A stretch of DNA of 64,000 nucleotides. Source: 13-2-20CM-66-19 sp036273735 (GTDB taxonomy: Bacteria; Pseudomonadota; Gammaproteobacteria; Steroidobacterales; Steroidobacteraceae). Positions within the stretch are counted from its first letter, which is position 1. Every line of letters begins with the position of its first letter. Location of the stretch: the NCBI GenBank assembly GCA_036273735.1, contig DASUHA010000136.1, positions 1 to 64,000 of the forward strand, in the 5' to 3' direction. Made by a program: the position numbers and the translations under genes. Shown here in pieces: positions 51,164 through 60,327 of this stretch. Under the pieces are notes generated by a model that saw nothing but the letters and a program-made list of their open reading frames with translations, did no database searches and was not told where the DNA came from.

Positions 51164-53383
51164 TCATAGATCGTACGCAATCCCCGCGTAGAACTGACGG
51201 CTGAGCGCGGGCTCGAGCATGCCCCGGGAGATGAAGACGCGCGAGTAATACCGCTTGTCGGTCAGATTGGAGATGCCCCCCAGCACCCGCCAGTGTCCGC
51301 CGAATTTGTATTCGCCGGAGAAGTCGGCAATGGTGTAGGCGGGAATCCGGGCGGGGGTCGCCAGAGTCGTCGGTGTCGCACCGACGGGCTGGTTGTTGTC
51401 CTGGAAGAACTGCGAGCCGACGGCATCGACGATGAGGCTCAGCTTCAGGCCCGGCGCCTCGCTGAAGGTGAGCCCGCCCTTGACCACGTAGTTCGGCGAA
51501 TAGGCCGGGGTCTTGCCCGGCTGATTCGCGATGATACTGCTCGTGAATGTCGCGTTGAGATAGCTCGCGTTGAGGAACAGTGTCAGATGCTCGCTGTCCG
51601 GCGCTGCCGGCCAGAGCTTCAGCAGGTCGTACGAGCCCTCCCCCTCGACGCCGCGGCTGCGTGTGTTGCCAGTGTTGACGTCGATGGACTGCGTTGGTGA
51701 GAGCGCCTGGCTCTCGATGCGGTTACGCGCGTTCACCTGGAACACGCTGACATCGTAGTAAAGCCCGAGCACGGGCCAGCCGTGTACACCCGCCTCGTAG
51801 GTAAGGTACTTGGTCGGGTCCGGATTGTTGTTCGGCGCGAATTTTCCGAAGGGGCTAGCGATATCGAAGTAGCGCACGGGCCGGAAGGCCTGCGAGATGT
51901 TGATGTAGGTTTCGTTGCCGCGGCCGAAGTCATTGCCGAAGCCGATCCCGAACAGCGGAATGTTCTTGCTGTAGCTGTTGTTGACGAGGAAGGGATGCGG
52001 AGCCACGGTCTCGTGCGTGTCGAGCTGCTCGTGATTGAAGCGGGCGGAAGTGACGATGTGGAATCGTCTGAAGCGGTACACATTCTCGGCGAAGACCGCG
52101 CCGTAGCGGGTGCGCCGCTCATCGTTGTAGATGAGGAATCCGCTCGGATCATAAGGCTGCGTCAGGGGATCGGTGCTGCTGAACTCGTGGTACGGACTCG
52201 TGGAGTAATAGGCCGTGTAGCCCACCGTGAACGCGGCGCCACGGCCATAGTGGTGAACGAACCTGCCGTCGAGCCCCGTGTAGTGGAAGCGCTGAGCCTG
52301 CACCGTAGTGCCGGTGGCCACCGGCGGCGCGCCCGCATAGGCACCGGCTCGCGTGATCAGGTCCTGGTAGCCGGCCCATACCTTCTGCTCGAAAAGATTG
52401 TCATTGTCGAGCTGGTTGGCGTAGGTCAGGACCGCGGTGTAGCGGCTCGCCCAGTCGCGATCGTCGGGCGTCGTCGTCTGGTTGGAATTCGCCTGGAACT
52501 GGGCATAGTTCATCAGGCCGGCTATGCCACTGTCGAGCGAATAGGCATGCAGCGCGAGACTCACCTTCTGCTGCGAATCGATGTGATAGTCGAGATCGAG
52601 GTCGCCGGCGTTGAGCGCGTAGTCGCCGTTTGCCCGCTGGCCGTTCGACTGGCGGTGCGAAAAATCAGCGAGAAAGCCTACGGGTCCTGAAGTCCCGGAA
52701 ACCGAGTTGAAAGTCGAATAGAGTCCATCGCTCCCGCCCACCTGCTGGGTCATCGCCTGCGTCCTCGGCGTGGGCCCCTTCGAGACGAAGTTGATGACGG
52801 GCTCCGGCTCGGGTCCGTAGAGCAGGCCCGAGCCGCCGCGGATCATCTGCACCTGTTCAATGCTCTCGGGCACGGGGATGTAATAGAGCGTCGGGAAGCC
52901 GATCCAATCCATCTCCATCGGGATGCCGTCCTGCATGAGCAGGATGAATTCGCTCTCCTGCGGATTGCCGAGGCCGCGATAGCTGAGATTGAGCTGGGTC
53001 GGGTTCTGCTGCTCGGCGAGCACGACGCCCGGCATGCGATCGAAGAGCTCGCGTTGGTGGTTATCGATGATCGGCGGCTGGTCGGCGAGCTGCACGACCG
53101 TGGTCTTCTTCGTGACCGTGATCTCCGGTCCAGGGACTTCCGGCATGGAGTGCGCATAGCGCGTCTTGCGATTGAAGAGATACGGCGCCTCGATCAGAAC
53201 CTTGGCGCCCTCGGGCGGGGGACTCTCGGGGGAGGCACTCGCGGAGGTGGCACGCTCGGGGGCGCTGCCGGAATCGCCCTGCGGGGCCGGAGCCGCTGTC
53301 GAACCGCCGGAGACGCCTTGAGCGCCCACGAGCGGGCATAGGAGCGCTAATGCGCAGGCTAGAGCCGCAGAGGTGTACTTCAT
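51164..53383 (-). CDS. TonB-dependent receptor, FecA/iron-siderophore type
   Basis: A 739-residue receptor. Signal peptide (TSAALACALALLCPLVGAQ), a long Ser/Ala/Pro-rich linker, then the plug: PEITVTKKTTVVQLADQPPIIDNHQRELFDRMPGVVLAEQ, LNLSYRGLGNPQESEFILLMQDGIPM and IEQVQMIRGGSGLLYGPEPEPVINFVSK. The barrel has GRGNETYINISQAFRPVRYFD and ends GISNLTDKRYYSRVFISRGMLEP...AGIAYDL. This layout is typical of Fe(3+)-dicitrate-like or siderophore receptors. Divergent from a BlaI-type regulator across ~170 nt. It lies upstream of the phosphonate operon on the same strand, 112 nt apart. Confidence 0.92.
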   Translation of the reverse strand: MKYTSAALACALALLCPLVGAQGVSGGSTAAPAPQGDSGSAPERATSASASPESPPPEGAKVLIEAPYLFNRKTRYAHSMPEVPGPEITVTKKTTVVQLADQPPIIDNHQRELFDRMPGVVLAEQQNPTQLNLSYRGLGNPQESEFILLMQDGIPMEMDWIGFPTLYYIPVPESIEQVQMIRGGSGLLYGPEPEPVINFVSKGPTPRTQAMTQQVGGSDGLYSTFNSVSGTSGPVGFLADFSHRQSNGQRANGDYALNAGDLDLDYHIDSQQKVSLALHAYSLDSGIAGLMNYAQFQANSNQTTTPDDRDWASRYTAVLTYANQLDNDNLFEQKVWAGYQDLITRAGAYAGAPPVATGTTVQAQRFHYTGLDGRFVHHYGRGAAFTVGYTAYYSTSPYHEFSSTDPLTQPYDPSGFLIYNDERRTRYGAVFAENVYRFRRFHIVTSARFNHEQLDTHETVAPHPFLVNNSYSKNIPLFGIGFGNDFGRGNETYINISQAFRPVRYFDIASPFGKFAPNNNPDPTKYLTYEAGVHGWPVLGLYYDVSVFQVNARNRIESQALSPTQSIDVNTGNTRSRGVEGEGSYDLLKLWPAAPDSEHLTLFLNASYLNATFTSSIIANQPGKTPAYSPNYVVKGGLTFSEAPGLKLSLIVDAVGSQFFQDNNQPVGATPTTLATPARIPAYTIADFSGEYKFGGHWRVLGGISNLTDKRYYSRVFISRGMLEPALSRQFYAGIAYDL

Positions 53384-53552
53384 GGCGGGCGGCAATATAG
53401 GAGTCGCCCGGAAGCTACTACCAGGGATCGTAAATCGAGCCGACGCGCCATCCCCTCGGTCGAACGCTTCCCGGGGGGCCTTTGGCCCGACCCCGTTGCA
53501 GAGTGGCGGCCGACTTGAGACGCTACGGCCTGCCGCATACCGCGGCGCCGGA

Positions 53553-53966
53553 ATGAGCCGGAGATCATCAGTGGGCGAGCGCCTCGAGCTCGGACCGCTC
53601 GAGCGCCAGGTGCTCGAGGTGTTGTGGGAGCGCAAGCGCGCCGCGACGGTGCGGAGCGTTCACCTTTCCTTCCCCCGGCTCGCCTACACCACCCTGATGA
53701 CGACCCTCGACCGGCTCTACCGCAAGGGCGTGCTGCGGCGTTTCCGGCTCGGCCGTGCCTTCGGCTACGAGACGCGCTGCTCGCGGGATGAGCTCTTCGG
53801 ACAGATGGTTTCCGGGCAGGTCGCCGATCTCATGGCCGCCTGCGGCGACAGCACGCTGCTGCTATCGACTCTCGTGCAGGCGGTGGGTCATACCGACGCG
53901 GTGCTGCTCGATGAGCTCGAGGCCCTCGTTCGCGCCGAGCGCGAGCGGCTGAAGGAAGAGCCTTAA
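53553..53966 (+). CDS. BlaI/MecI/CopY-family repressor
   Basis: A 137-residue winged-helix repressor: LELGPLERQVLEVLWERKRAATVRSVHLSF, then AYTTLMTTLDRLYRKGVLRRFRLGRAFGY, and a C-terminal dimer region (SRDELFGQMVSGQVADLMAACGDSTLLLSTLV) where BlaI proteins are cut by their partner protease. ATG 53553 was preferred to the upstream frame. The M56 peptidase at 54276 on the same strand is the expected partner. The divergent TonB receptor is another possible target. Confidence 0.85.
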   Translation: MSRRSSVGERLELGPLERQVLEVLWERKRAATVRSVHLSFPRLAYTTLMTTLDRLYRKGVLRRFRLGRAFGYETRCSRDELFGQMVSGQVADLMAACGDSTLLLSTLVQAVGHTDAVLLDELEALVRAERERLKEEP

Positions 53967-54275
53967 CGTCTTCTCCGTTCCGCAGGACGGTGACTTCCGC
54001 CCATGACAACAGAGACACCCAGAATCAGGCAGTTGACGTTCCAACTGGAACACGCTCCGTGTGTCCTTATCCGACGCACGCTCGCAGCCACAGCCACCGC
54101 GCCGTCGCACCCGCTTGCAACGGGCCGCTCGAGAAAACTGTTTCATATCTGTCGGTGGCGTAACCGCCGAATAGGCCGACAGAAGGAATTCTAATCCTGT
54201 GTTTTTGTACAGTCAACAGAACGATCGGCCCTTCCTCTCCGCCCCTGCGTGCGGGGCTTTCGCGCCGGAGATGCG
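53967..54275. other. Gap between blaI-like and M56 genes with two dyads
   Basis: About 310 nt without a gene. GTTCCA-AC-TGGAAC at 54038-54051 is a 6-bp-arm dyad. At 54149-54182 a hairpin has an outer stem CTGTCGG/CCGACAG and an inner GGCG/CGCC stem. The region then turns A/T-rich (54183-54220) with a TTTTTGTACA stretch, the likeliest promoter area for the M56 gene. BlaI-type operators are dyads with TACA/TGTA cores, so these are candidates. Confidence 0.5.
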
Positions 54276-55232
54276 ATGAGCTTCGATGCGACACTGCCGC
54301 TTGTGATGCTTGCAGCCTACGGCATCTGCAACCTGTTGCTCTCGGCCGCGGTGGTGATTGCCTGGCGCGCCGGCCTGCGCGCTCATTTGGCCGCTGCGGA
54401 CACTGTTCTGGGCGTGCGGCTCTTGCCGGCCGCCGGCTCCGCCGCTCTCGTCCTGACGGTCATCCTGCCCGCATTCTTCGTTTACGAGCCGCGCCACGCG
54501 CACGATCAGCCCGGGCCCCTGCTCGTGATTTCCTCACTATTCGCGCTCCTGCTCATCGCTGACGGTGTCCGCCGAGGTTGGCGCGCCTGGCGTACGACCC
54601 GTGCCCTCCTGCCGAGTGCGCTGCCGCATCCGAGCCGCCCGCTGAGCGAAGCCGCCGAAGTAACCGTCGTGAACGTCGCGCAGCCTCTGGTGGGAGTCGT
54701 TGGAAGCTGGCGGCAACGGATCATCGCCGCCCGGTCCGTCGCCGCCGCCTGTGACCGTGAGGAGTTTCGTCAGGTACTTGCCCACGAGGCAGCCCACATG
54801 GATGCCCGCGACAACCTGAAGCTGCTGATGCTGCTCGCGATGCCCGATCCCCTCGCCTGGCTCCCCACGGGCAGCGCATTGCGCGAGCACTGGCGCGCCG
54901 CGACGGAGCTCGAGGCTGACGAGCGCGCCAGTGGGTCGGATCCACGCAAGCGTGTCGCCCTCGCTTCCGCGCTGATCAAAGTGGCGCGCCTGTCGCTCGC
55001 GAGCTCGATTGCGAGCAGCTGGCCGGGCAACGGCCGCCCGCAGGCCGCCGCCGCAGAGTCAGGCGGGCTCGAGCGGCGCATACGGCGACTGCTGGCGCCG
55101 ACCCCCGCGATCTACCGCAGCTTTCCCGGGCGGCGCCTGCTCACCTACGCGCTGTTGGTGCCCTTGCTCGCCATGCCGCTCTACTCGTCCGTCCACCGGC
55201 TCATCGAGGTGTTGGTGGCTTTCGGCCGCTGA
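54276..55232 (+). CDS. M56-family (BlaR1-like) membrane metallopeptidase without a sensor domain
   Basis: A 318-residue membrane protein: N-terminal helices (LPLVMLAAYGICNLLLSAAVVIAW, LVLTVILPAFFVYE, LLVISSLFALLLIADG), then the gluzincin domain with HEAAH (VLAHEAAHMDARDN) and the downstream Glu in TELEADERA, then a last helix (LLTYALLVPLLAMPLYSSV). BlaR1 relatives cleave a BlaI-type repressor upon signal. Here the extracellular penicillin-binding sensor is missing, so another signal, perhaps sensed in the membrane, is expected. CGGAG precedes ATG 54276. Confidence 0.85.
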   Translation: MSFDATLPLVMLAAYGICNLLLSAAVVIAWRAGLRAHLAAADTVLGVRLLPAAGSAALVLTVILPAFFVYEPRHAHDQPGPLLVISSLFALLLIADGVRRGWRAWRTTRALLPSALPHPSRPLSEAAEVTVVNVAQPLVGVVGSWRQRIIAARSVAAACDREEFRQVLAHEAAHMDARDNLKLLMLLAMPDPLAWLPTGSALREHWRAATELEADERASGSDPRKRVALASALIKVARLSLASSIASSWPGNGRPQAAAAESGGLERRIRRLLAPTPAIYRSFPGRRLLTYALLVPLLAMPLYSSVHRLIEVLVAFGR

Positions 55233-55248
55233 GGCGCAGGCGCGGCGC

Positions 55249-57441
55249 TCAGCTCGCCCCTTCCTGACTCGTTCCGAGATACTGCGCGAACCAGTGCAGC
55301 GCACGCTCCATGACGTCACGGGTATCTTTCGGCACGTGGAACCCGTGCCCCTCCCCGGCATAGACCACGAGCTGCGTCGGCACCCCCATGGAGCGCAGCG
55401 CATGCCAGTATTCGAATGACTGGGGCGCCGGACACTCACCGTCGTATTCACCGACCACGACCAGCGAAGGGGTTTTGTCCTTGTCGATGAAGTTGATGGC
55501 CGAGCTCTTGGCGTAAGCCTGCGGAGCCTGGTACACCGATGCGCCGAAGAATGGGATCATCCACTCGTCGATGGAGTTCTCGCCGTAGTAACTCTCCCAG
55601 TCCGAGAGGCCGGCGCCCACGACCGCTGCCTTGAAGCGATGGGTCTGCGTCGGAGCAAACATGGACATGAATCCGCCGTAGCTCCAGCCGGTGAGGCCGA
55701 GGCGGTTGTCATCGATCGGATAGCTCGCCTCCACCCGGTCGACGCCCGCCAGGATGTCGCGAAGGTCGCCGTAGCCCATGTTGAGGCGCACGCCCTGGGT
55801 GAAGCGCTCGCCCTCGCCATAACTGCCGCGCGGGTTGGGCATCAGCACGAAGTAACCCATGGCCGCGAGCGGCACCGGCCCGTAGCCGTCACGCGGCCAG
55901 CCCGGGCGCGTGGCCGAGCTCGGCCCTCCATGTACGTAGACGATCATGGGGTAGCGCTTGAGCGGATTGAAGCTCGTTGGGAACAACAGCCAACCCTGCA
56001 CCTGGAAGCCCTCGTTGCTCCAGTGCACCGCCACCGCCTTGCCCCACATCGGCTTCACCGCATCGTTGATGTGTGTGATGGCACGCGGCGAGCCGGTTAC
56101 GCCCGTCGGCTCGCCCGCGGCGCTCGTCTCGAGCACGGCCGAATAGACCTCAGGAGGGCTGTCGAAAGTGCTCTCAATGAAGGCGAGCAGGCTGTGTGCG
56201 GAAGAGACCGAGACGGCCGATTCGAAGGTTCCGTCCTCGATGCCGGAATCCGCCGTGAAGAGCGGACGCTCGGTCGCAGGGGAATTTCCGTGCAATGCAA
56301 ACGCAGACAGCCGCGTCGCCCCGGCGGCGATGGACGAGACCAGCAGAGTCTGGTTACCTGTCCAGGTCAGCCAGGAGGGTGAGATGCCGATTCCCGGCGT
56401 GACATTCACCGCCTCGCCGCCGGCGGCCGGCACGAGATAGATATCACCGCCCGTGGATCCCTGGTCGCTCATCAGGCCGCCGATGAGAGCGATCTGCGAG
56501 CCGTCCGGTGACCACCTCGGCAGGGCAATCTGCAGCCCATGGAGCGGTCCTTTGACCGATGAAGGGTCGAGCGTGACCTTTGGCGCACCGTCCGGAGTCT
56601 GCGTATAGAGTTTGGCCACCCACCAGTTGTCGCGACCCGGTGGCGGAGCCCCTACATAGGCAAGCCGATCTCCCTTGGGGGACCAGTCGTACTCGTAGAC
56701 GAACACCGAGGTCGGCGTGATCTGGCGGGCCTCGCCGCCGCTCGCCGCCACCACTGCGACGCCTTGGCGCTCGACACCGGTCTCGCCGATGACTCCGATG
56801 CGCGGCTTCGTAGCGGACACGGCGCTGATGGGGTGGGTATCACCCTTGACGAAAAGAAAGCTCAGCTGCGAGCCGTTCGGTGTCCAGGTGAGCTCATGCA
56901 CGAATCCCTGGAGATGCGTCATGCGCCGTGCTACCCCGGCCTGGGGACCGACTTCGTAGATGTCGAACTGCTCGTCGGACTTCTTGGCGTGATTGCAGTT
57001 GGACAGGAAGGCTAGCGTTCGGCTGTCGCTCGACCACGCGAGATCGCTGTAGCTGCAGGACTTCGCCGCATCGGCGATCGTCACGGCCCGCACTCGTGTA
57101 CCGTCTGCATTGGCGAGCTGAAGAATCTGCCCCGGCTTGCCGTCGTTGGCCTCGCCGCCCGGCGTCGCGTCCATGTCGTGTTTGCGGCTGCTTGCGGCCG
57201 TGGACCTGCCCTTCTCTTTGGTCTTCTCCTCAATGGTCCAGGCGACGGTTCTGCCGTCCGGGGCGACCGCTACCGCACCGAAGCGCTGTACGTCGCGCAG
57301 ACGATGCATGATCTCGGCAATGCGCGAGGCGTTGTGTCCCTGCGCGTCGGCGGGAACCGCCATGGCAGGCTGGGGAATGATGCCGGCTCCGAGGACGAGC
57401 AGCGCAGCACCCGCCAAGGCAACACTACGGTGCGATCTCAT
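55249..57441 (-). CDS. Exported S9-family prolyl oligopeptidase/acylaminoacyl peptidase
   Basis: A 730-residue serine peptidase with signal peptide (ALAGAALLVLGAGIIPQPAMA). The first ~420 residues form a WD40-like propeller (for example WTPNGSQLSFL, WSPKGDRLAYV, WSPDGSQIALI). The C-terminal hydrolase has Ser587 in GWSYGG, Asp in GEYDGECP and His in GEGHGF. It should trim oligopeptides or remove acyl amino acids in the periplasm. Family and activity class are strong. Converges with the M56 gene, 16 nt apart, and is divergent from the VOC operon. Confidence 0.92.
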   Translation of the reverse strand: MRSHRSVALAGAALLVLGAGIIPQPAMAVPADAQGHNASRIAEIMHRLRDVQRFGAVAVAPDGRTVAWTIEEKTKEKGRSTAASSRKHDMDATPGGEANDGKPGQILQLANADGTRVRAVTIADAAKSCSYSDLAWSSDSRTLAFLSNCNHAKKSDEQFDIYEVGPQAGVARRMTHLQGFVHELTWTPNGSQLSFLFVKGDTHPISAVSATKPRIGVIGETGVERQGVAVVAASGGEARQITPTSVFVYEYDWSPKGDRLAYVGAPPPGRDNWWVAKLYTQTPDGAPKVTLDPSSVKGPLHGLQIALPRWSPDGSQIALIGGLMSDQGSTGGDIYLVPAAGGEAVNVTPGIGISPSWLTWTGNQTLLVSSIAAGATRLSAFALHGNSPATERPLFTADSGIEDGTFESAVSVSSAHSLLAFIESTFDSPPEVYSAVLETSAAGEPTGVTGSPRAITHINDAVKPMWGKAVAVHWSNEGFQVQGWLLFPTSFNPLKRYPMIVYVHGGPSSATRPGWPRDGYGPVPLAAMGYFVLMPNPRGSYGEGERFTQGVRLNMGYGDLRDILAGVDRVEASYPIDDNRLGLTGWSYGGFMSMFAPTQTHRFKAAVVGAGLSDWESYYGENSIDEWMIPFFGASVYQAPQAYAKSSAINFIDKDKTPSLVVVGEYDGECPAPQSFEYWHALRSMGVPTQLVVYAGEGHGFHVPKDTRDVMERALHWFAQYLGTSQEGAS

Positions 57442-57502
57442 TCCGCATCTCCGGTCACTTGGACGCGCAAAACGGCCGGAATGTTAACAGCGCTGCCGTG
57501 CC

Positions 57503-57532
57503 TTGACCAATTAATTGCAGCTATGGTTAAAT
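57503..57532 (+). promoter_or_regulatory. Candidate sigma-70 promoter of the VOC-ArsR-SRPBCC operon
   Basis: TTGACC at 57503-57508 and TTAAAT at 57527-57532, spacing 18, with an extended -10 TG at 57524-57525. It sits ~40 nt before the VOC start at 57570 in A/T-rich DNA, which also contains AATTAATT, a possible ArsR-site core. Confidence 0.5.
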
Positions 57533-57569
57533 ATTATCCCGATTGATAAGTTATTTACGGGAGCCTCTC

Positions 57570-58034
57570 ATGACCAGCGCCATACCGCCCCGCCCGGCCT
57601 TCATTCCGTCGCTCGTCTACAAAGACAATCGCGCCGCGCTCGGGTGGCTGCAAAAAGCCTTCGGCTTCGAGCCGAGCGAGGTTCTCACCGACGCGCAGGG
57701 CAATATCGCTCATGCCGAGATGACGCATGGCGACGGAGTGGTGATGATCGGCAGCGAGTGGGCGGATTGGACCCGCAGCCCCGCCTCGCTCGGGGGGAAG
57801 AACACGCAGCGCGTTCATGTGCGCATCGAGCGGGCCATCGACGAGCACTGTGCCCGGGCCCGACAGGCCGGCGCCAAGATCCTGATGGAGCCCGCCGACC
57901 AGTTCTATGGGGATCGCAGCTACATCGCCGCCGATCTCGAAGGCCACTACTGGACTTTCTCACAGTCGGTGCGCGAGGTCTCCAAGACCGAGATGGAGAG
58001 CGCCACCGGTCTCAAGTTCGAACCGGTTCGGTGA
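57570..58034 (+). CDS. VOC-family protein (bleomycin resistance/PhnB-like)
   Basis: A 154-residue protein: FIPSLVYKDNRAALGWLQKAFGFEPSEV is the standard opening of the PhnB/YycE-type VOC subgroup, and DRSYIAADLEGHYWTFSQ the metal-strand ending. MTHGDGVVMIGSE lies between. GGGAG precedes ATG 57570. Its TGA overlaps the GTG of the ArsR gene (GTGA). The VOC/ArsR/SRPBCC trio is a recurring bacterial cluster; a stress or small-molecule role is presumed. Confidence 0.85.
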   Translation: MTSAIPPRPAFIPSLVYKDNRAALGWLQKAFGFEPSEVLTDAQGNIAHAEMTHGDGVVMIGSEWADWTRSPASLGGKNTQRVHVRIERAIDEHCARARQAGAKILMEPADQFYGDRSYIAADLEGHYWTFSQSVREVSKTEMESATGLKFEPVR

Positions 58035-58363
58035 CGACACCGAGCCTCGATCGGACGCTCGCGGCGCTCGCCGATCCGCACCGCCGGCGGGTCGTCGATC
58101 TCCTGCGCGAGCGGCCCCATAGGGCGGGAGAGCTTGCGCGGACCGTGCGCATCTCCTTTCCGGCGATGAGCCGGCATCTGAGAACACTGCGCAAAAGCGG
58201 CCTTGTCGAGGAAGATCGTGACGACTTCGATTCCCGCGTCCGCATCTACCGTCTGAGGTCTGAGGCCATGACGGAGCTGAAGACGTGGCTGGCGGAAACG
58301 GATGCCCTATGGTCCCGCCAACTCCCCGCGCTGAAGGCGCATCTGCAGAAGACCCGAAAATGA
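58031..58363 (+). CDS. ArsR-family transcriptional regulator
   Basis: A 110-residue winged helix: TLAALADPHRRRVVDLLRERPHRAGELARTVRISFPAMSRHLRTLRKSGLVEEDRD, with RVRIYRLRSEAM as wing and a C-terminal helix (LKTWLAETDALWSRQL). It lacks the CxC metal site of ArsR proper and belongs to the subgroup paired with SRPBCC proteins. It overlaps both neighbours by 4 nt (GTGA at the start, ATGA at the stop), so the three are made together. Confidence 0.88.
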   Translation: MTTPSLDRTLAALADPHRRRVVDLLRERPHRAGELARTVRISFPAMSRHLRTLRKSGLVEEDRDDFDSRVRIYRLRSEAMTELKTWLAETDALWSRQLPALKAHLQKTRK

Positions 58364-58845
58364 CATCGCGAGTCTTTGTAGCGCTGCGCGTGCCCGCCGA
58401 TCCGGCACGTACATTCGAGGCCTTCACCCGCGAGATCGCTGCCTGGTGGCAGCCGGATCCTCTCTTTCGGATCACGCCCCAGGGTGACGGTGAGCTCGCC
58501 TTCGAGCCCGGCCCCGGCGGGCGCCTCATCACCCGACTCACCAACGGCGAGACCCACGAGATCGGTCGCATCTCGGCGTGGGAGCCCGGCAGGCGCCTGG
58601 TATTCGGCTGGCGCCAGTCGAGCTTCTCACCCGAGCAGTCGACGGAGGTCGAGGTGCTGTTCGAGCCCGTGGGCGAGGAGACGCGGGTATCGATCGAGCA
58701 TCGGGCCTGGGACACGATTCCGCAGCAGCATGCCTCACGGCACGGCTTTCCCGAGCATGTCACCCTGCAGCGGGTCGCAGACTGGTGGCGCGCCTCACTT
58801 GGCGCACTGCGGGCGCATCAGCGACGGCGCGCGCCCTCAGCTTAG
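58360..58845 (+). CDS. SRPBCC (AHSA1-like) domain protein
   Basis: A 161-residue START/Bet v1-like protein: VALRVPADPARTFEAFTREIAAWWQPD opens the fold, FEPGPGGRLITRL and IGRISAWEPGRRLVFGWRQS are the strands, and RVADWWRASLGALRAH the last helix. These proteins bind small hydrophobic ligands or serve as AHSA1-like factors. ATG 58360 overlaps the ArsR stop. The final 4 nt overlap the MFS gene on the other strand. Confidence 0.86.
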   Translation: MTSRVFVALRVPADPARTFEAFTREIAAWWQPDPLFRITPQGDGELAFEPGPGGRLITRLTNGETHEIGRISAWEPGRRLVFGWRQSSFSPEQSTEVEVLFEPVGEETRVSIEHRAWDTIPQQHASRHGFPEHVTLQRVADWWRASLGALRAHQRRRAPSA

Positions 58846-60260
58846 GGCGACTTCCTCTGTACGAGCATGAGGGCGCAGAGCGCCGCGCCGCAACACACGC
58901 CACAACCGATCGCCATCGTGAGGTGAAAAGAGTGCAGCAGACCCTGCTCGTGCGATGCCAGCACGAATCCGACCAGTGCGGTCGCCAGCAGCCCGCCGCT
59001 CCGAGCGATTGCGGTGTTGAGCCCCGAGGCCACACCGGTATAACGCGCCTCGACGCCACCCAACACGGCAGCGGTGAGCGGGGCAACGGCGGCGGACAGC
59101 CCGAGAGCCACCACGGTGACGGCGGGCAGCAGTCCGGTCCAATAGCTCCCGGAGGGACCCACGCGAAGCGTGAGGAGCAGACCCAGGCCGACTACACCGG
59201 AGCCGATGGCGATGGGCATCCGTGCACCGACCCGCTCGGCCAGCGACCCCGCGAACGGGGAGATCAGAACCATCACGAATGGAAGGGGCAGAAGCGCGGC
59301 GCCGGCTTGCACCGCCGAGTAGTGCAGCGCCTCGATGAGGACGTACGGCACCAGCACGAGCAGTGCGCCCAAAGCGCCGTAGAGCAACAGTGTCAGGAGA
59401 TTCAAACCGACGAGTGTCGGCGTCGTGAAGAGGACCATCGGCGCCAGAGCCTGGTCCCCCCTTCGCGCCTCGACGAGGATGAAGGCAACGAGCAGCACGA
59501 TGGCGCCGAGACCGAGGAGACCCGCGGCGCGCGTGAAACCCGCGGGGCCGCCGGCAAGGGTGAGCGACCAGGTGAGCACGCCGAGGCCAGCCGTGACGAG
59601 GACGGCGCCCGCGACATCGAGCGAGCCCGCCTGCCCGGAGCCATCTCTCGGAACGTACCGTAGGGCCATCGCGACGGCCGCACCCGCGATCGGCAGGTTG
59701 ATGAGAAAGATCGCGCGCCAGCTGCTGAGGTCGATGAGCCAGCCACCGAGCACCGGCCCGAGCGCGCCGGCGATTCCGCTCGCGGCCGCCCAGATACCCA
59801 CCGCCCGCCCCTTCTGCTCCCGGGTGAAGGTCTGCCCGAGAATCGCGAGACTGTTCGGCATCAGCATCGCCCCGCCGATGCCCTGGAGGAACCGCGCCGC
59901 GAGCAACAGCCCGAGCCGTGGCGCGAGAGCGCACCCGAGCGAGGCCAGCGCAAACAGAGTCGTGCCCCACACCAACAATCGGCGGCGGCCGAAGCGATCG
60001 CCGGCGCCGCCGCCGAGCAACAGCATGGCGCTGAGCGGCAGCAGGTACGCATTGACGGTCCACTGCAGCGCATCCGCCCGCGCCGAGAGCGAGCTGCCGA
60101 TCGCCGGCAGCGCAACGTTCACCACCGAGCCGTCCACGAACGCGAGGCTCGAAGCCAGCACCGAGGTAACGAGGACCAGCCGCGGGTGCAGCGCGGGCGC
60201 CGACCGCTCGACACACCGGGCCGAGGCGGCGTCACAGTACGCTTGGGCTGAAGTGCTCAT
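58842..60260 (-). CDS. MFS transporter, DHA2 (EmrB/QacA) drug efflux family
   Basis: A 472-residue permease with ~14 helices. Motif A appears as GGAGDRFGRRRLL, motif C as GIAGALGPVLGGWL and the N-terminal motif D1 as FVDGSVVNVALPAIG, all typical of DHA2 proton-driven exporters. NLPIAGAAVAMALRYVP and the SSWRAIFLIN segment confirm it. Substrate is unknown. It has no EmrA or outer-membrane partner nearby. The next gene, a VOC protein, is divergent and only 67 nt away, so one regulator may act on both. Confidence 0.9.
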   Translation of the reverse strand: MSTSAQAYCDAASARCVERSAPALHPRLVLVTSVLASSLAFVDGSVVNVALPAIGSSLSARADALQWTVNAYLLPLSAMLLLGGGAGDRFGRRRLLVWGTTLFALASLGCALAPRLGLLLAARFLQGIGGAMLMPNSLAILGQTFTREQKGRAVGIWAAASGIAGALGPVLGGWLIDLSSWRAIFLINLPIAGAAVAMALRYVPRDGSGQAGSLDVAGAVLVTAGLGVLTWSLTLAGGPAGFTRAAGLLGLGAIVLLVAFILVEARRGDQALAPMVLFTTPTLVGLNLLTLLLYGALGALLVLVPYVLIEALHYSAVQAGAALLPLPFVMVLISPFAGSLAERVGARMPIAIGSGVVGLGLLLTLRVGPSGSYWTGLLPAVTVVALGLSAAVAPLTAAVLGGVEARYTGVASGLNTAIARSGGLLATALVGFVLASHEQGLLHSFHLTMAIGCGVCCGAALCALMLVQRKSP

Positions 60261-60327
60261 TCAGCCAATAATGGCGGAACAGAAGTCAAACGGCTGAATC
60301 TCCAGCGACTGGCGGATGAGGTCTTCC

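Noticed and set aside
58837..60216. Minus-strand frame in another phase across the MFS gene
   Set aside because: Composition is Arg/Gly-rich without membrane segments, while the 58842-60260 frame has all DHA2 motifs.
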